A DNA stretch of 64,000 bases from Leptospira mtsangambouensis (GCF_004770475.1 NZ_RQHK01000002.1:1-64000); one strand, 5' to 3'. Positions 19,279 through 29,050 are shown, counted from the stretch's first letter. Translations and numbers: made by a program. Notes: generated by a model from the letters alone, not told the origin.

Positions 19279-20406
19279 ATGGAAAGAAAAACTTCGATTC
19301 CGCCAGTCGTCTACATTAACTTTGCCTTAGTTTTTGTACTTTTGTTCGCCATCTTCTTTCCTGAGATTCGATCGGCTGTCACAAAACTATTTGCATCTCC
19401 AAAACCAATTTCTTCTAGCAAACAAAGCCAGGCCATTCAGATACAAACTAGTTTTCGCAATGTGTACCGCGAAGCCCAACAATTTGTGGTTTCGATTCGG
19501 ACAAAAAAAACAGAGATGATTTTCCATCCTTATGCTTTTGGCGAAAGTAGAGAAGATCGAATTTCTTCCATTGGCAGTGGATTTATCATCGATGAAAGAG
19601 GGTTTGTTGTCACAAACTACCATGTCATCAAAAATGCAGAGATCATCGAAATCATCATGTCGGATGGTCGCATTTTTCCGGCACGTTATGTGGGAAGCCA
19701 TGAAAGGGCGGACATTGCTTTGTTGAAAATCCCAAGTAACGACCGTTTTACTCCCGCTTTTTTAGGAAATTCGGATGAAATTGAAGTAGGGGATTGGGCT
19801 ATAGCGGTTGGCTCACCTTACGGACTCGAAAAAACATTTACTGTGGGTGTGGTATCTGCCAAATCGCGAGAAGATTTGGACGAAACAGGACAAACCCATA
19901 TCCAAACGGACACAGCCATCAATCCAGGTTCCAGTGGTGGCCCACTTTTGAACATATATGGAGAAGTGGTCGGGATCAATCGTATGATTCGTTCTTCCTC
20001 TGGAGCGAGTGCAGGTATTGGATTTGCAATTCCCATTAGTTATGCCAAACGAGTTCTTCGCCAAATCGAACAAAATGTAGGGCAAAACATTCGGCCGGCC
20101 ACTCTGGGTGTGATGGCCACAGCCCCACTTCCTGACCACAGACGTTCTTTGGGAATTCCGGGAGAAACCGTGGGTGTTTTGGTCTATGATATCGAACCGA
20201 ATTCTTCTGCAGAAAAGGGAGGGCTTCGGCGGTATGACTTTATTGAAGGAGCCAATGGCCTCCAAATCCGTCATATCAACGATTTACGAGAACAAGTCGG
20301 ACTTGTTGGTCTCGGAGGCGTCTTACGGTTGAAGATATTACGGGATACCCAAGAGATGGAATTATCGATCCCTTTGGTCGAGGCCGCCTATAAAAAGGGC
20401 CAGTAA
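19279..20406 (+). CDS. HtrA/DegP-type serine protease
   Basis: A 375-residue periplasmic trypsin-like protease anchored by one N-terminal membrane segment (about 10-28), so of the DegS/HtrA class. The catalytic triad is visible: His115 in TNYHVIKN, Asp145 in ADIALLK, Ser219 in NPGSSGGP. The single C-terminal PDZ domain (about 270-370) contains GVLVYDIEPNSSAEKGGLRR. It would degrade misfolded envelope proteins or act in a regulated cleavage. It is divergent from the predicted aminopeptidase and 5 bp upstream of an aminotransferase gene. Which of several HtrA paralogues this is cannot be told. Confidence 0.93.
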   Translation: MERKTSIPPVVYINFALVFVLLFAIFFPEIRSAVTKLFASPKPISSSKQSQAIQIQTSFRNVYREAQQFVVSIRTKKTEMIFHPYAFGESREDRISSIGSGFIIDERGFVVTNYHVIKNAEIIEIIMSDGRIFPARYVGSHERADIALLKIPSNDRFTPAFLGNSDEIEVGDWAIAVGSPYGLEKTFTVGVVSAKSREDLDETGQTHIQTDTAINPGSSGGPLLNIYGEVVGINRMIRSSSGASAGIGFAIPISYAKRVLRQIEQNVGQNIRPATLGVMATAPLPDHRRSLGIPGETVGVLVYDIEPNSSAEKGGLRRYDFIEGANGLQIRHINDLREQVGLVGLGGVLRLKILRDTQEMELSIPLVEAAYKKGQ

Positions 20407-20411
20407 ATTTT

Positions 20412-21713
20412 ATGAGAAGAAATATAGTCCACTCGGGTGCTGATGCACTCATTTATGAAATCCGCCAGATTGTTGCCCTTGCCAAACAAATTGAGGCAAT
20501 GGGTGTTAGCATCACCTGGGAAAATATTGGTGATCCCATCCAAAAGGGAGAATCTGTTCCAACTTGGATGAAGGATATTGTCAGTGGACTGGTGGCACAA
20601 AATAAATCTTGGGCCTACACGGCAACACAAGGGGACGAAACCACTCGGAAGTTTTTAGCATCCAAAGTCAACGAACGTGGTGGAGCACAAATCACTTCCG
20701 ATGACATTCTTTTCTTTAATGGTCTTGGAGATGCAGTCGCAAAAATTTTTGGATTTATGAGACGAGAAGCAAGGATTCTTGGTCCTTCTCCCGCCTATTC
20801 TACGTTATCTTCCGCAGAAGCTGCACATTCTGGATATGAACATCTTACTTATGAATTAAATCCAGATAATGATTGGATGCCTGATTTAGAAGACATTGAA
20901 AACAAAGTAAAATACAATGATTCGATAGCTGGGATTTTACTCATCAATCCAGATAATCCTACAGGCGCAGTTTACCCCAAAGAAGTGATGCGGGAGATTG
21001 TTAAAATCTGCGAAAAGTATGATATCATTTTAATTTGCGATGAAACTTATGCACATGTCAATTATTCAGAATGGGGAAGTATCCATTTATCTGAAGTGAT
21101 TGGCGATAAAGTTTGTGGGTTTGCACTCAGATCCATTTCCAAAGAATTTCCTTGGCCAGGTGCACGTTGTGGTTGGTTAGAAGTTTTTAATCGTAAAAAT
21201 GACCCAACTTTTGAGAGATACATTAAGTCATTGTTAGATGCAAAGATGTTGGAAGTTTGTTCGACAACTCTTCCTCAACTTTCCATTCCACTTGTTTATT
21301 CCCATCCAGAATTTTTAAATCATCTAAAATTTAGAAACCAGAAGTTTAAAAAGAAAGCAGAGAAGGCAACAAAGATCCTAACCGGAATCCCTGGTGTTAA
21401 AGTGATTCAACCCAAAGGTGCTTTTTATTTAACTGTTCTCTTTGAAGACGGGGCATTAAAACCTCACATGACCCTTCCAATATCAAATACAAAAGTTCGT
21501 GATTTTGTGGCCCCTTTAATGGATAAAGCTGCCTTGGATCGAAGATTCGTATTGCATTTGTTAGCTTCTGCTGGGATTTGCGTTGTTCCTCTTAGTTCTT
21601 TTTGTTGTAATCGAAATGGATTTAGAGTCACACTTTTAGAAGAAGATGAAACTAAGTTCGAGTGGATTTATGAAACTCTCGCTGAGAATATCAGGAAATA
21701 TTTAGCATCTTAA
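20412..21713 (+). CDS. PLP-dependent aminotransferase, class I/II
   Basis: A 433-residue fold-type I aminotransferase. Visible signatures are NPDNPTGAVYP (binding of the cofactor ring), ICDETYAHV, and SISKEFPWPGARCGW, which holds the Schiff-base Lys and the phosphate-binding Arg. The N-terminal part (DALIYEIRQIV, then ENIGDPIQKGE) is that of a distinct aspartate/tyrosine-type subgroup found in many bacteria. The amino donor and product cannot be assigned. It starts 5 bp after htrA and its stop directly abuts the murI ATG, so the genes are co-transcribed. Confidence 0.88.
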   Translation: MRRNIVHSGADALIYEIRQIVALAKQIEAMGVSITWENIGDPIQKGESVPTWMKDIVSGLVAQNKSWAYTATQGDETTRKFLASKVNERGGAQITSDDILFFNGLGDAVAKIFGFMRREARILGPSPAYSTLSSAEAAHSGYEHLTYELNPDNDWMPDLEDIENKVKYNDSIAGILLINPDNPTGAVYPKEVMREIVKICEKYDIILICDETYAHVNYSEWGSIHLSEVIGDKVCGFALRSISKEFPWPGARCGWLEVFNRKNDPTFERYIKSLLDAKMLEVCSTTLPQLSIPLVYSHPEFLNHLKFRNQKFKKKAEKATKILTGIPGVKVIQPKGAFYLTVLFEDGALKPHMTLPISNTKVRDFVAPLMDKAALDRRFVLHLLASAGICVVPLSSFCCNRNGFRVTLLEEDETKFEWIYETLAENIRKYLAS

Positions 21714-22523
21714 ATGAATTCTCGGGGCCGTTATAAAATTGGAATTTTTGATTCAGGTCTTGGTGGCCTTTCTGTCCTAAGGACACTTTGGAAAGAAACG
21801 TCAAACATTGATTATATTTACTTTGGTGACTTAATCAATTCTCCCTATGGTCAAAAATCCAAATCGGAAGTATTGGAACTTTCGAAAAATGCATTTGAAT
21901 ATTTGTTAGAGAAAGATTGTGAAGCTGTTCTGTTTGCTTGTAATACGGCAACCTCGGCAGCTGCAGATTTTTTACGGACAAAACATTCGGTCCCTATTTT
22001 TGGAATGGAACCTGCTTTGAAACCAGCAGTGGCTGAAAACCCTGGAGTAAAAATTGCTGTGTTTGCAACAGACTTAACATTAAAGGAAGAAAAGTTTAAA
22101 AACTTGGTTTCAGGTTTCCCTGTGGGAACAGAGATCCTTCCTGTCCCTTGTGAAGGACTTGCCAAACTAATCGACAAAGACCGTTGGGAAGATGCATGGG
22201 ATTTTTTTGATTCAAAAATAAAAACCGTAGTGAAGGACTGTGATGTTTTTGTTTTGGGTTGCACTCACTATGTTTTTCTAAAAGAACGAATTCTTTATAA
22301 TTATCCCAAAGTAAAAGTTTATGATGGCAATTTAGGCACTACGCTACATATGAAACGAGTTTTGAATCTTCCAGACTTCCATGAAAATAAAAACCAGTTG
22401 GATATTCTTTTGAATACTTCTGATTCGGACTATGTTCATTTAGCAGGAAGGATTGCAAAAACGATTACTCCTAACCACACTCTATCCCTCATTAATACAA
22501 CTACAGGAAAACTCCATGTCTAA
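21714..22523 (+). CDS. murI: glutamate racemase
   Basis: A 269-residue cytoplasmic enzyme that makes D-glutamate for peptidoglycan. It has the family's start IGIFDSGLGGLSVLR with a catalytic-site Asp, and both catalytic cysteines: Cys76 in FACNTATSAA and Cys183 in LGCTHY. Length is normal for the family. The ATG follows the aminotransferase stop with no gap, and the 3' end overlaps purM by 8 bp. Confidence 0.96.
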   Translation: MNSRGRYKIGIFDSGLGGLSVLRTLWKETSNIDYIYFGDLINSPYGQKSKSEVLELSKNAFEYLLEKDCEAVLFACNTATSAAADFLRTKHSVPIFGMEPALKPAVAENPGVKIAVFATDLTLKEEKFKNLVSGFPVGTEILPVPCEGLAKLIDKDRWEDAWDFFDSKIKTVVKDCDVFVLGCTHYVFLKERILYNYPKVKVYDGNLGTTLHMKRVLNLPDFHENKNQLDILLNTSDSDYVHLAGRIAKTITPNHTLSLINTTTGKLHV

Positions 22524-23541
22524 TTCAAACAAAGTTACGTATAAAGAAGCTGGCGTTGATACCGAAAAAGGGCAGGAGTTTGTTAAAAGAATCAAAGCCA
22601 ACGTCGCTTCTACGCATAACAAAAACGTTTTAGGTGGGTTAGGTGGGTTTGCTGCCTGTTATGATGTTAGTTTTTTAAAATCTTACCAAGAACCAATTTT
22701 ACTTTCTGGAACAGATGGTGTTGGAACCAAATTACAGATTGCAAGGTTACTTGATATTCATGACACAGTGGGTATCGATTTGGTTGCAATGTGTGTGAAC
22801 GACATTCTTGTGAATGGTGGAAAACCATTGTTTTTCCAAGATTATATTGCCTGTGGTAAACTATTTTTACCAAGAATGGAGGCCATTGTATCCGGTATCG
22901 TTAAAGGTTGTCAGTTGGCAGATTGTGCTCTTGTGGGCGGGGAAACTGCCGAACATCCAGGAGTAATGCCTGATGATGAATATGATTTAGCGGGTTTTGT
23001 GGTCGGTGTTGTTGAAAAACAAAAGATGATTGATGGTCGTACGATCAAAGCTGGAGATTCTATCATTGGACTTGGCTCCTCTGGACCACATAGCAATGGT
23101 TTTTCGCTAATTAGAAAGTTGTTATTAAAAGATGGGAAATTACCTTCATCTGCTGCAGAATTGGATTTTTTAAAAAATCATATTTTCCAACCAACCAAAA
23201 TTTATGTAAAAACTATTATGAGTTTAATCGAAAAGTTTTCCATTAAAGGAATGGTACACATTACTGGTGGTGGTTTTTATGAAAATATTCCACGAGTATT
23301 ACCTAAAGGGATTGGGGCAGAAATCAATCATCTACCTGAAAGTTATGTTTTTTCTAAATTGGAAAAAGACTATGCCTTGGATCGTCATGACATGTATGGA
23401 ACCTTTAATATGGGAATTGGATACATTCTCGTAGTTGATCCATCTCATACTGAAGATGTCATGTCTGAACTAAAAACTCTTGGTGAAGATGTTTATTTGA
23501 TTGGTAAAACTGATTCTACAGAAAAAATTACAATTAAATAG
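22516..23541 (+). CDS. purM: phosphoribosylformylglycinamidine cyclo-ligase
   Basis: A 341-residue enzyme of purine synthesis, converting FGAM to AIR with ATP. Motifs in order: VTYKEAGVDTEKG at the N-terminus, GTDGVGTK, DLVAMCVNDIL, GLGSSGPHSNGFSLIRK and HITGGGFYENIPRVLP. I start at ATG 22516, inside the end of murI, because the family begins with this segment; an upstream in-frame ATG at 22453 would add 21 unrelated residues. The stop overlaps the convergent membrane kinase gene by 8 bp. Confidence 0.96.
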   Translation: MSNSNKVTYKEAGVDTEKGQEFVKRIKANVASTHNKNVLGGLGGFAACYDVSFLKSYQEPILLSGTDGVGTKLQIARLLDIHDTVGIDLVAMCVNDILVNGGKPLFFQDYIACGKLFLPRMEAIVSGIVKGCQLADCALVGGETAEHPGVMPDDEYDLAGFVVGVVEKQKMIDGRTIKAGDSIIGLGSSGPHSNGFSLIRKLLLKDGKLPSSAAELDFLKNHIFQPTKIYVKTIMSLIEKFSIKGMVHITGGGFYENIPRVLPKGIGAEINHLPESYVFSKLEKDYALDRHDMYGTFNMGIGYILVVDPSHTEDVMSELKTLGEDVYLIGKTDSTEKITIK

Positions 23542-26020
23542 TTAAGGGAAAACTCACTTTAAAAACAGTTCTTCCTGTGACAGATTCAAATTCTACATTT
23601 GCATTGTGTCGATTTGCGATCTCTTTTACTAAATACAACCCAAGACCGAGACCATCTCCGGTTGTCTTCGTTGAGAAAAAAGGCATAAACACTTTTGTTT
23701 GGTTTTCAGGTGAAATTCCAACTCCTGAATCTTCAATTTCTACAATAACTCTTTCTGATTTTTTAAAACTTCTAATCTGGATTGTGCCTTTGGAGGCAAC
23801 CGCTTGGATCGAGTTCCAAATGATTTGGCTCCAAAGCTGAACTAAATCTCCTTGGATGCAACGAACGTTCCCACTGTATTCTAAATTCAATAAAAGATTG
23901 ATATCTCGTAAAAAATGTTCTTTATAAAGAGAAACTGCTGAATGAATTGTGTCGGTCAAAGAATAGTCGGAAAGTTCTAAGTTGGATTGTAATCCTGCAA
24001 AGTTTTTCAGTGTGTAAGTGATTTTTGAAAGTCGTTTTATTGAATATAAAATATGTTCAGAAGATTGTTTTACTAGTAAAATCCTTCTTAAAATTTGGAA
24101 GTCTTCTTTGTTTCGAATGATTGTTTTGATTTTAGAGATAATTGAGTGAGATAAATTGCGTATCCCCGAATCAACAAAAAGTTCGGCAAGTTCTTCATCA
24201 AAAGGAAGCTCATGTTGTCTGAAACTTTCAGTCAATGACATACGGGCTTGCCTATTTGATAATCCTGTGATGATACGAAGTCCACTGGTGTCAGTCTCAA
24301 GAATCAACTGAATCAATTCACTAATGCGTAATGTTTTTTCTTGGATCCTTTCTTCTTCCCATTCGGAAATTAAAGTCTCTACTGATGATTTGATCATTCC
24401 AATCGGATTGTTAATTTCATGCGCGAGCCCAGAAACTAACTGTCCAAGAGAAACTAACTTCTCACTCTGGATTAATTTTTGTTGAGCCTCTCTCAGAGCA
24501 AAAAGGGCAGAGTTTAATTCAAAATTACTGGATTGTAACTCTTTGGTTCTTGCTTTTACTTTTTCTTCGAGAGATTTATTTAATTCTTTGAGTTCAATTT
24601 CTGCAGCACGTTTGGATGTTTGATCAATTCCAATCCAAATGATCTTCGAAGGTTCACTACGGTTATCACGAATGATCCCGAGTCTCCATTCTAAAAAAAG
24701 AATTTGGTTTGTTGTGGTCACACAACGTAAAATTAAACTCTCAGCAATGTTTTGAATTTCGTTGACGTCATCTAACACATCCTTGAGATATTCTCTGTCT
24801 TCTGGTAATAAAATTACGTCTTGGATGTATTTTCCTAAAACATCTTTTTTTTGTATTCCTAAAATGGTTTCAGACGCAGAATTGATACTTTCAATCAATC
24901 CCTTCGCATCTGTTAACAAAATTAGATTTGCAGCATTATCGAATACAGTGTTGTTTAAGTTTTTCTCCTGTAATAAAGAGATTTCTGTTTTTTTTGATTT
25001 TGTAATATCAAGTGCAACTACATCAATACGTTTTTCAATTCCGAGTATATCAAAGGAAACATTCACATAATGTTCTGTCCAAATGAGTGAACCATTGGCG
25101 TGAATCATCCGAAGGATCACAGGTGAATGGCCAGCAAACAATTCAGCGATTTTGTGTTGGTCTTCAGGGATGACAATCTCCTTAAAAAAATCTGGATTTT
25201 CGTAAAAGAAATTCAGACCATATCCCGTGATTTCTTCCATTTTCGGGCTAATATATGAGGTTTTCGGTTCTGGTAAAAATTCAATATTATATATGATGGC
25301 AGGAAGTTGATTATACATTATGAGAAGGCGTACATTTACATCTTTGATAGTTTTTTGCAAATGTTCTAATTCTTCTAGCGATAAGTTTAGTTTTTTAGTT
25401 TGAATGTTAAAATTAAAAAGAATACAGCCAACTCCAAATAAAAACATAAACAAGGTATTGATGATATAACCAATGGGTCTATACCATTCTAAGGTGAAAA
25501 GGTAAGGAAAGGAAAGTCTTTGGAAGGCAATGGTTAGACAAATGGTCAAAAAGAAAATTCGAAATGCCTGTGGATAGGTATTTAGTTTGTAAACAATGAT
25601 TCCAAATAAAACAAGTGCTCCCGCGTTAAAAAAAGAAGAAGGGAGTGCAATCCAGAAGAAACTAATCTCCGTTAAAAGAAGTGTTACAAAGAATACATAA
25701 ATGAAAATGGAAATTGAATATAGATAGGTTTGTTTGATTTTTTTAGTGGCAATGGGAGCAACAGCAGCGATAAGAAGATAAGAACCAAAAATTGAACAAC
25801 TTTCTGAAAAGAAAAAAAAGATTCTTTGGTTTTCTTCTCCAAAGAGGTAAAGTGCAAAGTTTCTAAATACGAGAACAGCTAAAAAAAGCGCTGTATAGAC
25901 TAGTTTTACTTCAGATTTGGAGTGTTTTGATAAAAAGTAAATTATAAATGCTAATGAAGTGTTAAATATTACAGAAATAATGGTAACTGCAAAGATTACG
26001 TTTACTTCAAAAGACACCAT
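23534..26020 (-). CDS. membrane PAS sensor histidine kinase
   Basis: An 828-residue kinase. The first 220 residues form about seven membrane helices. Two PAS domains follow: one contains YISPKMEEITGYG, the other ILLTDAKGLIESINSASE. After a coiled coil, the HisKA-like region has its His in LAHEINNPIGMI. The HATPase carries QIIWNSIQAV (N box), IEDSGVGIS (G1) and GDGLGLGLYLVKEI (G2). There is no receiver domain, so it probably phosphorylates a separate regulator; the two CheY-like proteins encoded just upstream are obvious candidates. It is the last gene of the chemotaxis operon, 2 bp after the preceding stop. Confidence 0.9.
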   Translation of the reverse strand: MVSFEVNVIFAVTIISVIFNTSLAFIIYFLSKHSKSEVKLVYTALFLAVLVFRNFALYLFGEENQRIFFFFSESCSIFGSYLLIAAVAPIATKKIKQTYLYSISIFIYVFFVTLLLTEISFFWIALPSSFFNAGALVLFGIIVYKLNTYPQAFRIFFLTICLTIAFQRLSFPYLFTLEWYRPIGYIINTLFMFLFGVGCILFNFNIQTKKLNLSLEELEHLQKTIKDVNVRLLIMYNQLPAIIYNIEFLPEPKTSYISPKMEEITGYGLNFFYENPDFFKEIVIPEDQHKIAELFAGHSPVILRMIHANGSLIWTEHYVNVSFDILGIEKRIDVVALDITKSKKTEISLLQEKNLNNTVFDNAANLILLTDAKGLIESINSASETILGIQKKDVLGKYIQDVILLPEDREYLKDVLDDVNEIQNIAESLILRCVTTTNQILFLEWRLGIIRDNRSEPSKIIWIGIDQTSKRAAEIELKELNKSLEEKVKARTKELQSSNFELNSALFALREAQQKLIQSEKLVSLGQLVSGLAHEINNPIGMIKSSVETLISEWEEERIQEKTLRISELIQLILETDTSGLRIITGLSNRQARMSLTESFRQHELPFDEELAELFVDSGIRNLSHSIISKIKTIIRNKEDFQILRRILLVKQSSEHILYSIKRLSKITYTLKNFAGLQSNLELSDYSLTDTIHSAVSLYKEHFLRDINLLLNLEYSGNVRCIQGDLVQLWSQIIWNSIQAVASKGTIQIRSFKKSERVIVEIEDSGVGISPENQTKVFMPFFSTKTTGDGLGLGLYLVKEIANRHNANVEFESVTGRTVFKVSFPLTI

Positions 26021-26022
26021 TA

Positions 26023-26385
26023 TTATAGAAGCTCCGTTACTTGTTTGATAAGCTGTTCGTTGTTGAATGGTTTTAACATCCAGGCATCTGCGCCTTGGAA
26101 CAAGGCGTTGGAAATAATCTCTGGTTTGTTTTCAACAGATAAAACAAGTAATTTAAAATTACTGTTACTTACTTTATTTTTGGTTTCACGAATTAAATCT
26201 ACCCCACTAAGTCCCGGCATATTAAAGTCGAAGATCCCAAGACTAATGGATGGGTCAGCCTTCAAAATTTCTAATGCCTTTTCTCCTGAATCGCAGGTAA
26301 TGACTGTATGGCCCTGGCTACTCAGGGCCAATCGTAGAATCTTTAAAACGGCAGAAGAGTCATCGACTACAAGAATAGATGCCAT
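26023..26385 (-). CDS. CheY-like single-domain response regulator
   Basis: A 120-residue receiver domain with no output domain. Acidic pair VDDS near the N-terminus, phospho-acceptor Asp53 in GIFDFNMPGLSG, switch Ser in LLVLSVEN, and Lys in MLKPF. It closely resembles its neighbour at 26393 (both have the IFDxNMPG pattern), suggesting a tandem duplication. In this operon it may carry the signal from CheA to the motor, or act as a phosphate sink. The ATG lies 7 bp after the neighbour's stop. Confidence 0.9.
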   Translation of the reverse strand: MASILVVDDSSAVLKILRLALSSQGHTVITCDSGEKALEILKADPSISLGIFDFNMPGLSGVDLIRETKNKVSNSNFKLLVLSVENKPEIISNALFQGADAWMLKPFNNEQLIKQVTELL

Positions 26386-26392
26386 CGTTTGA

Positions 26393-26752
26393 TTATGTTA
26401 GCTGAGAAATGAGTTTCACCAAAGATTCGTTTGCAAAAGGTTTGACAAGCCAACCTACGGCACCTGCAGCCTTTCCTTTATTTTTCATTTCATCACTGGA
26501 TTCAGTTGTGAGCATTACGATTTTCATGGATTTACCATTGTTTGTTTTGAGAGCTTTTTCCGTTAACTCAATCCCAGTCATTCCTGGCATATTCACATCA
26601 AAAATACCTATGTCAAAACTAGATGATTCAATTTTTTGGAGTGCATCAGTTCCGTTTGTAGCTGACGTAACTTCGTGTCCTTCTGTTGTTAATACCAGGT
26701 TTAGTATTTTTAAAACCGCTGGTGCATCGTCGACTGTTAGAATTTTTGCCAT
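26393..26752 (-). CDS. CheY-like single-domain response regulator
   Basis: A 119-residue receiver (MAKILTVDDAPAVLK). Acidic pair VDD, Asp52 in GIFDVNMPGMTG, Thr in VMLTTES, Lys in LVKPF. I start at ATG 26752 because GAGGAG sits at the right distance just before it; a start at 26770 would add six basic residues and overlap the upstream gene. Paralogous to the next gene downstream. With CheA and CheB in the same operon it is likely phosphorylated by CheA. Confidence 0.91.
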   Translation of the reverse strand: MAKILTVDDAPAVLKILNLVLTTEGHEVTSATNGTDALQKIESSSFDIGIFDVNMPGMTGIELTEKALKTNNGKSMKIVMLTTESSDEMKNKGKAAGAVGWLVKPFANESLVKLISQLT

Positions 26753-26753
26753 T

Positions 26754-28010
26754 TTATTTCTCCTCTTCAAATAATGGAAATCGAATCGTTAAACATATAT
26801 CTTTTGTATTTTCATTTCTAAAGTTATTTTCTATATTATAAATTTGTACGTTGGATTGATGTTGGTCTAAAATTTTTTTTACCAATGGCAGTCCTAGCCC
26901 AAATCTAAATTGTTCGAATTTCGCATAACTATCATCAACTACAGATGAAATTCTGAAAAAAGGTTCAAAAACGAAGGATTCAAATTTTTCTGGGATCCCG
27001 TTTGTACCATCGTTGTTTTGATAGGAAGGATTAATTACTTTTAATTCTAAAAAATTTTCTTTATGAAAAAAGATTAGATAAATTATATCTTTCTCTTTCG
27101 AATATTTGATAGCATTTAGAAGAATTTCTCTAATCACATAGGAAAGTTTTGTTTCATCAAAACGAATTTTTTTGTCTGCAACAGAAGTTGGGATTTGGCT
27201 TAAATTAATTTTTTGTGATTTGATAACAAGAGCTTCGTTTAAAATTTCCATTTCTTTGTTGATAATAGATAGAAGTTTTTGTGGAGATTCTTTGTTTTCA
27301 ATAATGGTTTCGTCGTCGATGACCGATTGTGAAATGGACATACTATCAAACATACTTTTAGCAGCTTCATAGTTTTCGGATAATAAATCCATAATGGCTT
27401 TGGGTATGGAATAATTTTTCCCTTCATCATCCAATTTTCCTTTTGAAATTAGAATGCTGACAACACTCATTAAGGTTCCAATCCCACTTCCTTGGAATAG
27501 GTTGATATTCATTTGGTGAATGATATCCGAGGCAATGTTTTCGTTTTCTTTGTGAGAAAGGGATTTTTTCCAATCAAAAATTTCAACCATACGTTTGTAG
27601 AGATGGTTCTCTGCTTCATTGATGAATTGGGACTTTAGTTTTGTTAAAAGGTATTGGAGAGATCTGTCTAAGGTGAATTGAAAATGGTTTGTCTCTATTG
27701 GTGTTTGGATAAAATCATAAACCATATGTTGTTTTAAAAGGGAAGCTGTGATATCCCATTTGGTTTTGTCAGTGATGATAAGAATCAGTGTTTGTGGAAA
27801 AAGTTTGGTGAGCTCTGTAAGTTTCTTTTGATCTTCTTCGTTTGTAATGTCAGCAACGTGAAATATGAGAAAGTGAAATTTTCCATCTTCTAAAGTTTTT
27901 GCAATTTCTTCAAATTGATTGACTCTTTCAAAGGTATAATTGATTTCTTTTAATAATTCTGTGACTTGTTTTGTGTTTTCGCTTTCAAATAACAAACTAT
28001 GCGGAATCAT
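26754..28010 (-). CDS. histidine-kinase-like protein with degenerate receiver
   Basis: A 418-residue cytoplasmic protein. Residues about 1-125 have the receiver fold, but the phospho-acceptor site reads LIFHVAD (Val52 where Asp is expected), the N-terminal acidic pair is missing and the switch Lys is QTP instead of KP, so it cannot be phosphorylated normally. The middle has DIIHQMNINL, a possible phospho-acceptor helix. The C-terminal ATPase region has an N box (IREILLNAIKYS) and a G2-like FGLGLPLVKKI, but no clear DxGxG G1 box. It overlaps cheB by 4 bp. Its role is unknown; it might modulate CheA or the two CheY proteins. Confidence 0.72.
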   Translation of the reverse strand: MIPHSLLFESENTKQVTELLKEINYTFERVNQFEEIAKTLEDGKFHFLIFHVADITNEEDQKKLTELTKLFPQTLILIITDKTKWDITASLLKQHMVYDFIQTPIETNHFQFTLDRSLQYLLTKLKSQFINEAENHLYKRMVEIFDWKKSLSHKENENIASDIIHQMNINLFQGSGIGTLMSVVSILISKGKLDDEGKNYSIPKAIMDLLSENYEAAKSMFDSMSISQSVIDDETIIENKESPQKLLSIINKEMEILNEALVIKSQKINLSQIPTSVADKKIRFDETKLSYVIREILLNAIKYSKEKDIIYLIFFHKENFLELKVINPSYQNNDGTNGIPEKFESFVFEPFFRISSVVDDSYAKFEQFRFGLGLPLVKKILDQHQSNVQIYNIENNFRNENTKDICLTIRFPLFEEEK

Positions 28011-29050
28011 AATGAAGCAATTTCCTTAATTTTTTCTACTATTGTATTTAAGGGAACTTGGTATGTGACGGCTCCTAATTCGTAGGCAACTTTTGGCATT
28101 CCGTAAACTACGCAGGTTTCTTTGTTTTGTCCAATGGTAAGGCAACCTTGGTTTTTTAATGCCAATAGACCTGAGGCTCCATCGCTGCCCATTCCGGTGA
28201 GTATAATGCCTATACTATTCTCTGCGATGCCTAATTCGTTTGCAGATTCGAATAATACATCCACAGAAGGCCTATGCCCATTCTTTTTATCTGTTTGGAA
28301 TATTTTTGTATAATAATCTGGGCCAATCTTTTGGATCCCAAGATGATAATTCCCTGGTGCAATGTATACATGGCCAGTTTGTAAAACTTCTTTGTCTTTT
28401 GCTTCTTTCACCTGCACCTTTAAATCAGAATTGAGTCGTTGTGCAAACAATGAAGTAAAGTTTTCGGGCATATGTTGTGCAATCAGGATAGGTGGAAATG
28501 TTTCATCAACGTCGTTTAATAAATTTCGTAATGCAGTTGTTCCTCCTGTGGAAGATCCAATGAAGATAAATTTTCTTTTGAAGGTGGTTTTTTGGTGGTC
28601 TTTTTTTGTTTTAGGCAGTTCTGATTGATGGTTAAAATTAACTCTCGTTATGTTGTAATTTAGGCTTTCGTTTAATTTTGAGAGTAAATCTTCTTTGGTT
28701 TCGGCTAAACTTTCAGGAGTGCCAATGGGTTTGGTAACATAATCAAAGGCTCCTGCTTCCAGCGCTTCCAAAGTAGTACTAGCCCCTTCTGTGGTGGAGG
28801 AACTAAACATAATGACTGGCATTGGATATTGTGGGAGAAGTTTTTTTAGAAAAACAATTCCATCCATTCCCGGCATATGAACATCTAAGGTCATAACCTC
28901 TGGTTGTTTTTCTACGATGAGATCCCTTGCTTCAAAGGGGTTTGCTGCCTCTCCTATAACTTCCCAGTTTGGATCAGATTCAATCCAACGTTTGATCATA
29001 CTGCGTACAGATTTTTGATCATCCACAATAATGACTGTATGTTTTTTCAT
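28007..29050 (-). CDS. cheB: chemotaxis protein-glutamate methylesterase CheB
   Basis: A 347-residue CheB: receiver (about 3-120) with Asp56 in MTLDVHMPGMDG, then the methylesterase/amidase domain (about 160-345). Catalytic residues visible are Ser167 in GSSTGG, His193 in AQHMPENF and Asp290 in GMGSDGASG. It removes methyl groups from chemoreceptors for adaptation. No cheR methyltransferase is present in this operon, so a CheR encoded elsewhere must serve it. It overlaps cheA and the following gene by 4 bp each, indicating translational coupling. Confidence 0.96.
   Translation of the reverse strand: MKKHTVIIVDDQKSVRSMIKRWIESDPNWEVIGEAANPFEARDLIVEKQPEVMTLDVHMPGMDGIVFLKKLLPQYPMPVIMFSSSTTEGASTTLEALEAGAFDYVTKPIGTPESLAETKEDLLSKLNESLNYNITRVNFNHQSELPKTKKDHQKTTFKRKFIFIGSSTGGTTALRNLLNDVDETFPPILIAQHMPENFTSLFAQRLNSDLKVQVKEAKDKEVLQTGHVYIAPGNYHLGIQKIGPDYYTKIFQTDKKNGHRPSVDVLFESANELGIAENSIGIILTGMGSDGASGLLALKNQGCLTIGQNKETCVVYGMPKVAYELGAVTYQVPLNTIVEKIKEIASL

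Noticed and set aside
19813..20274. 153-residue antisense frame in the HtrA gene
   Set aside because: It covers the catalytic Ser and PDZ coding region of a clearly intact protease.
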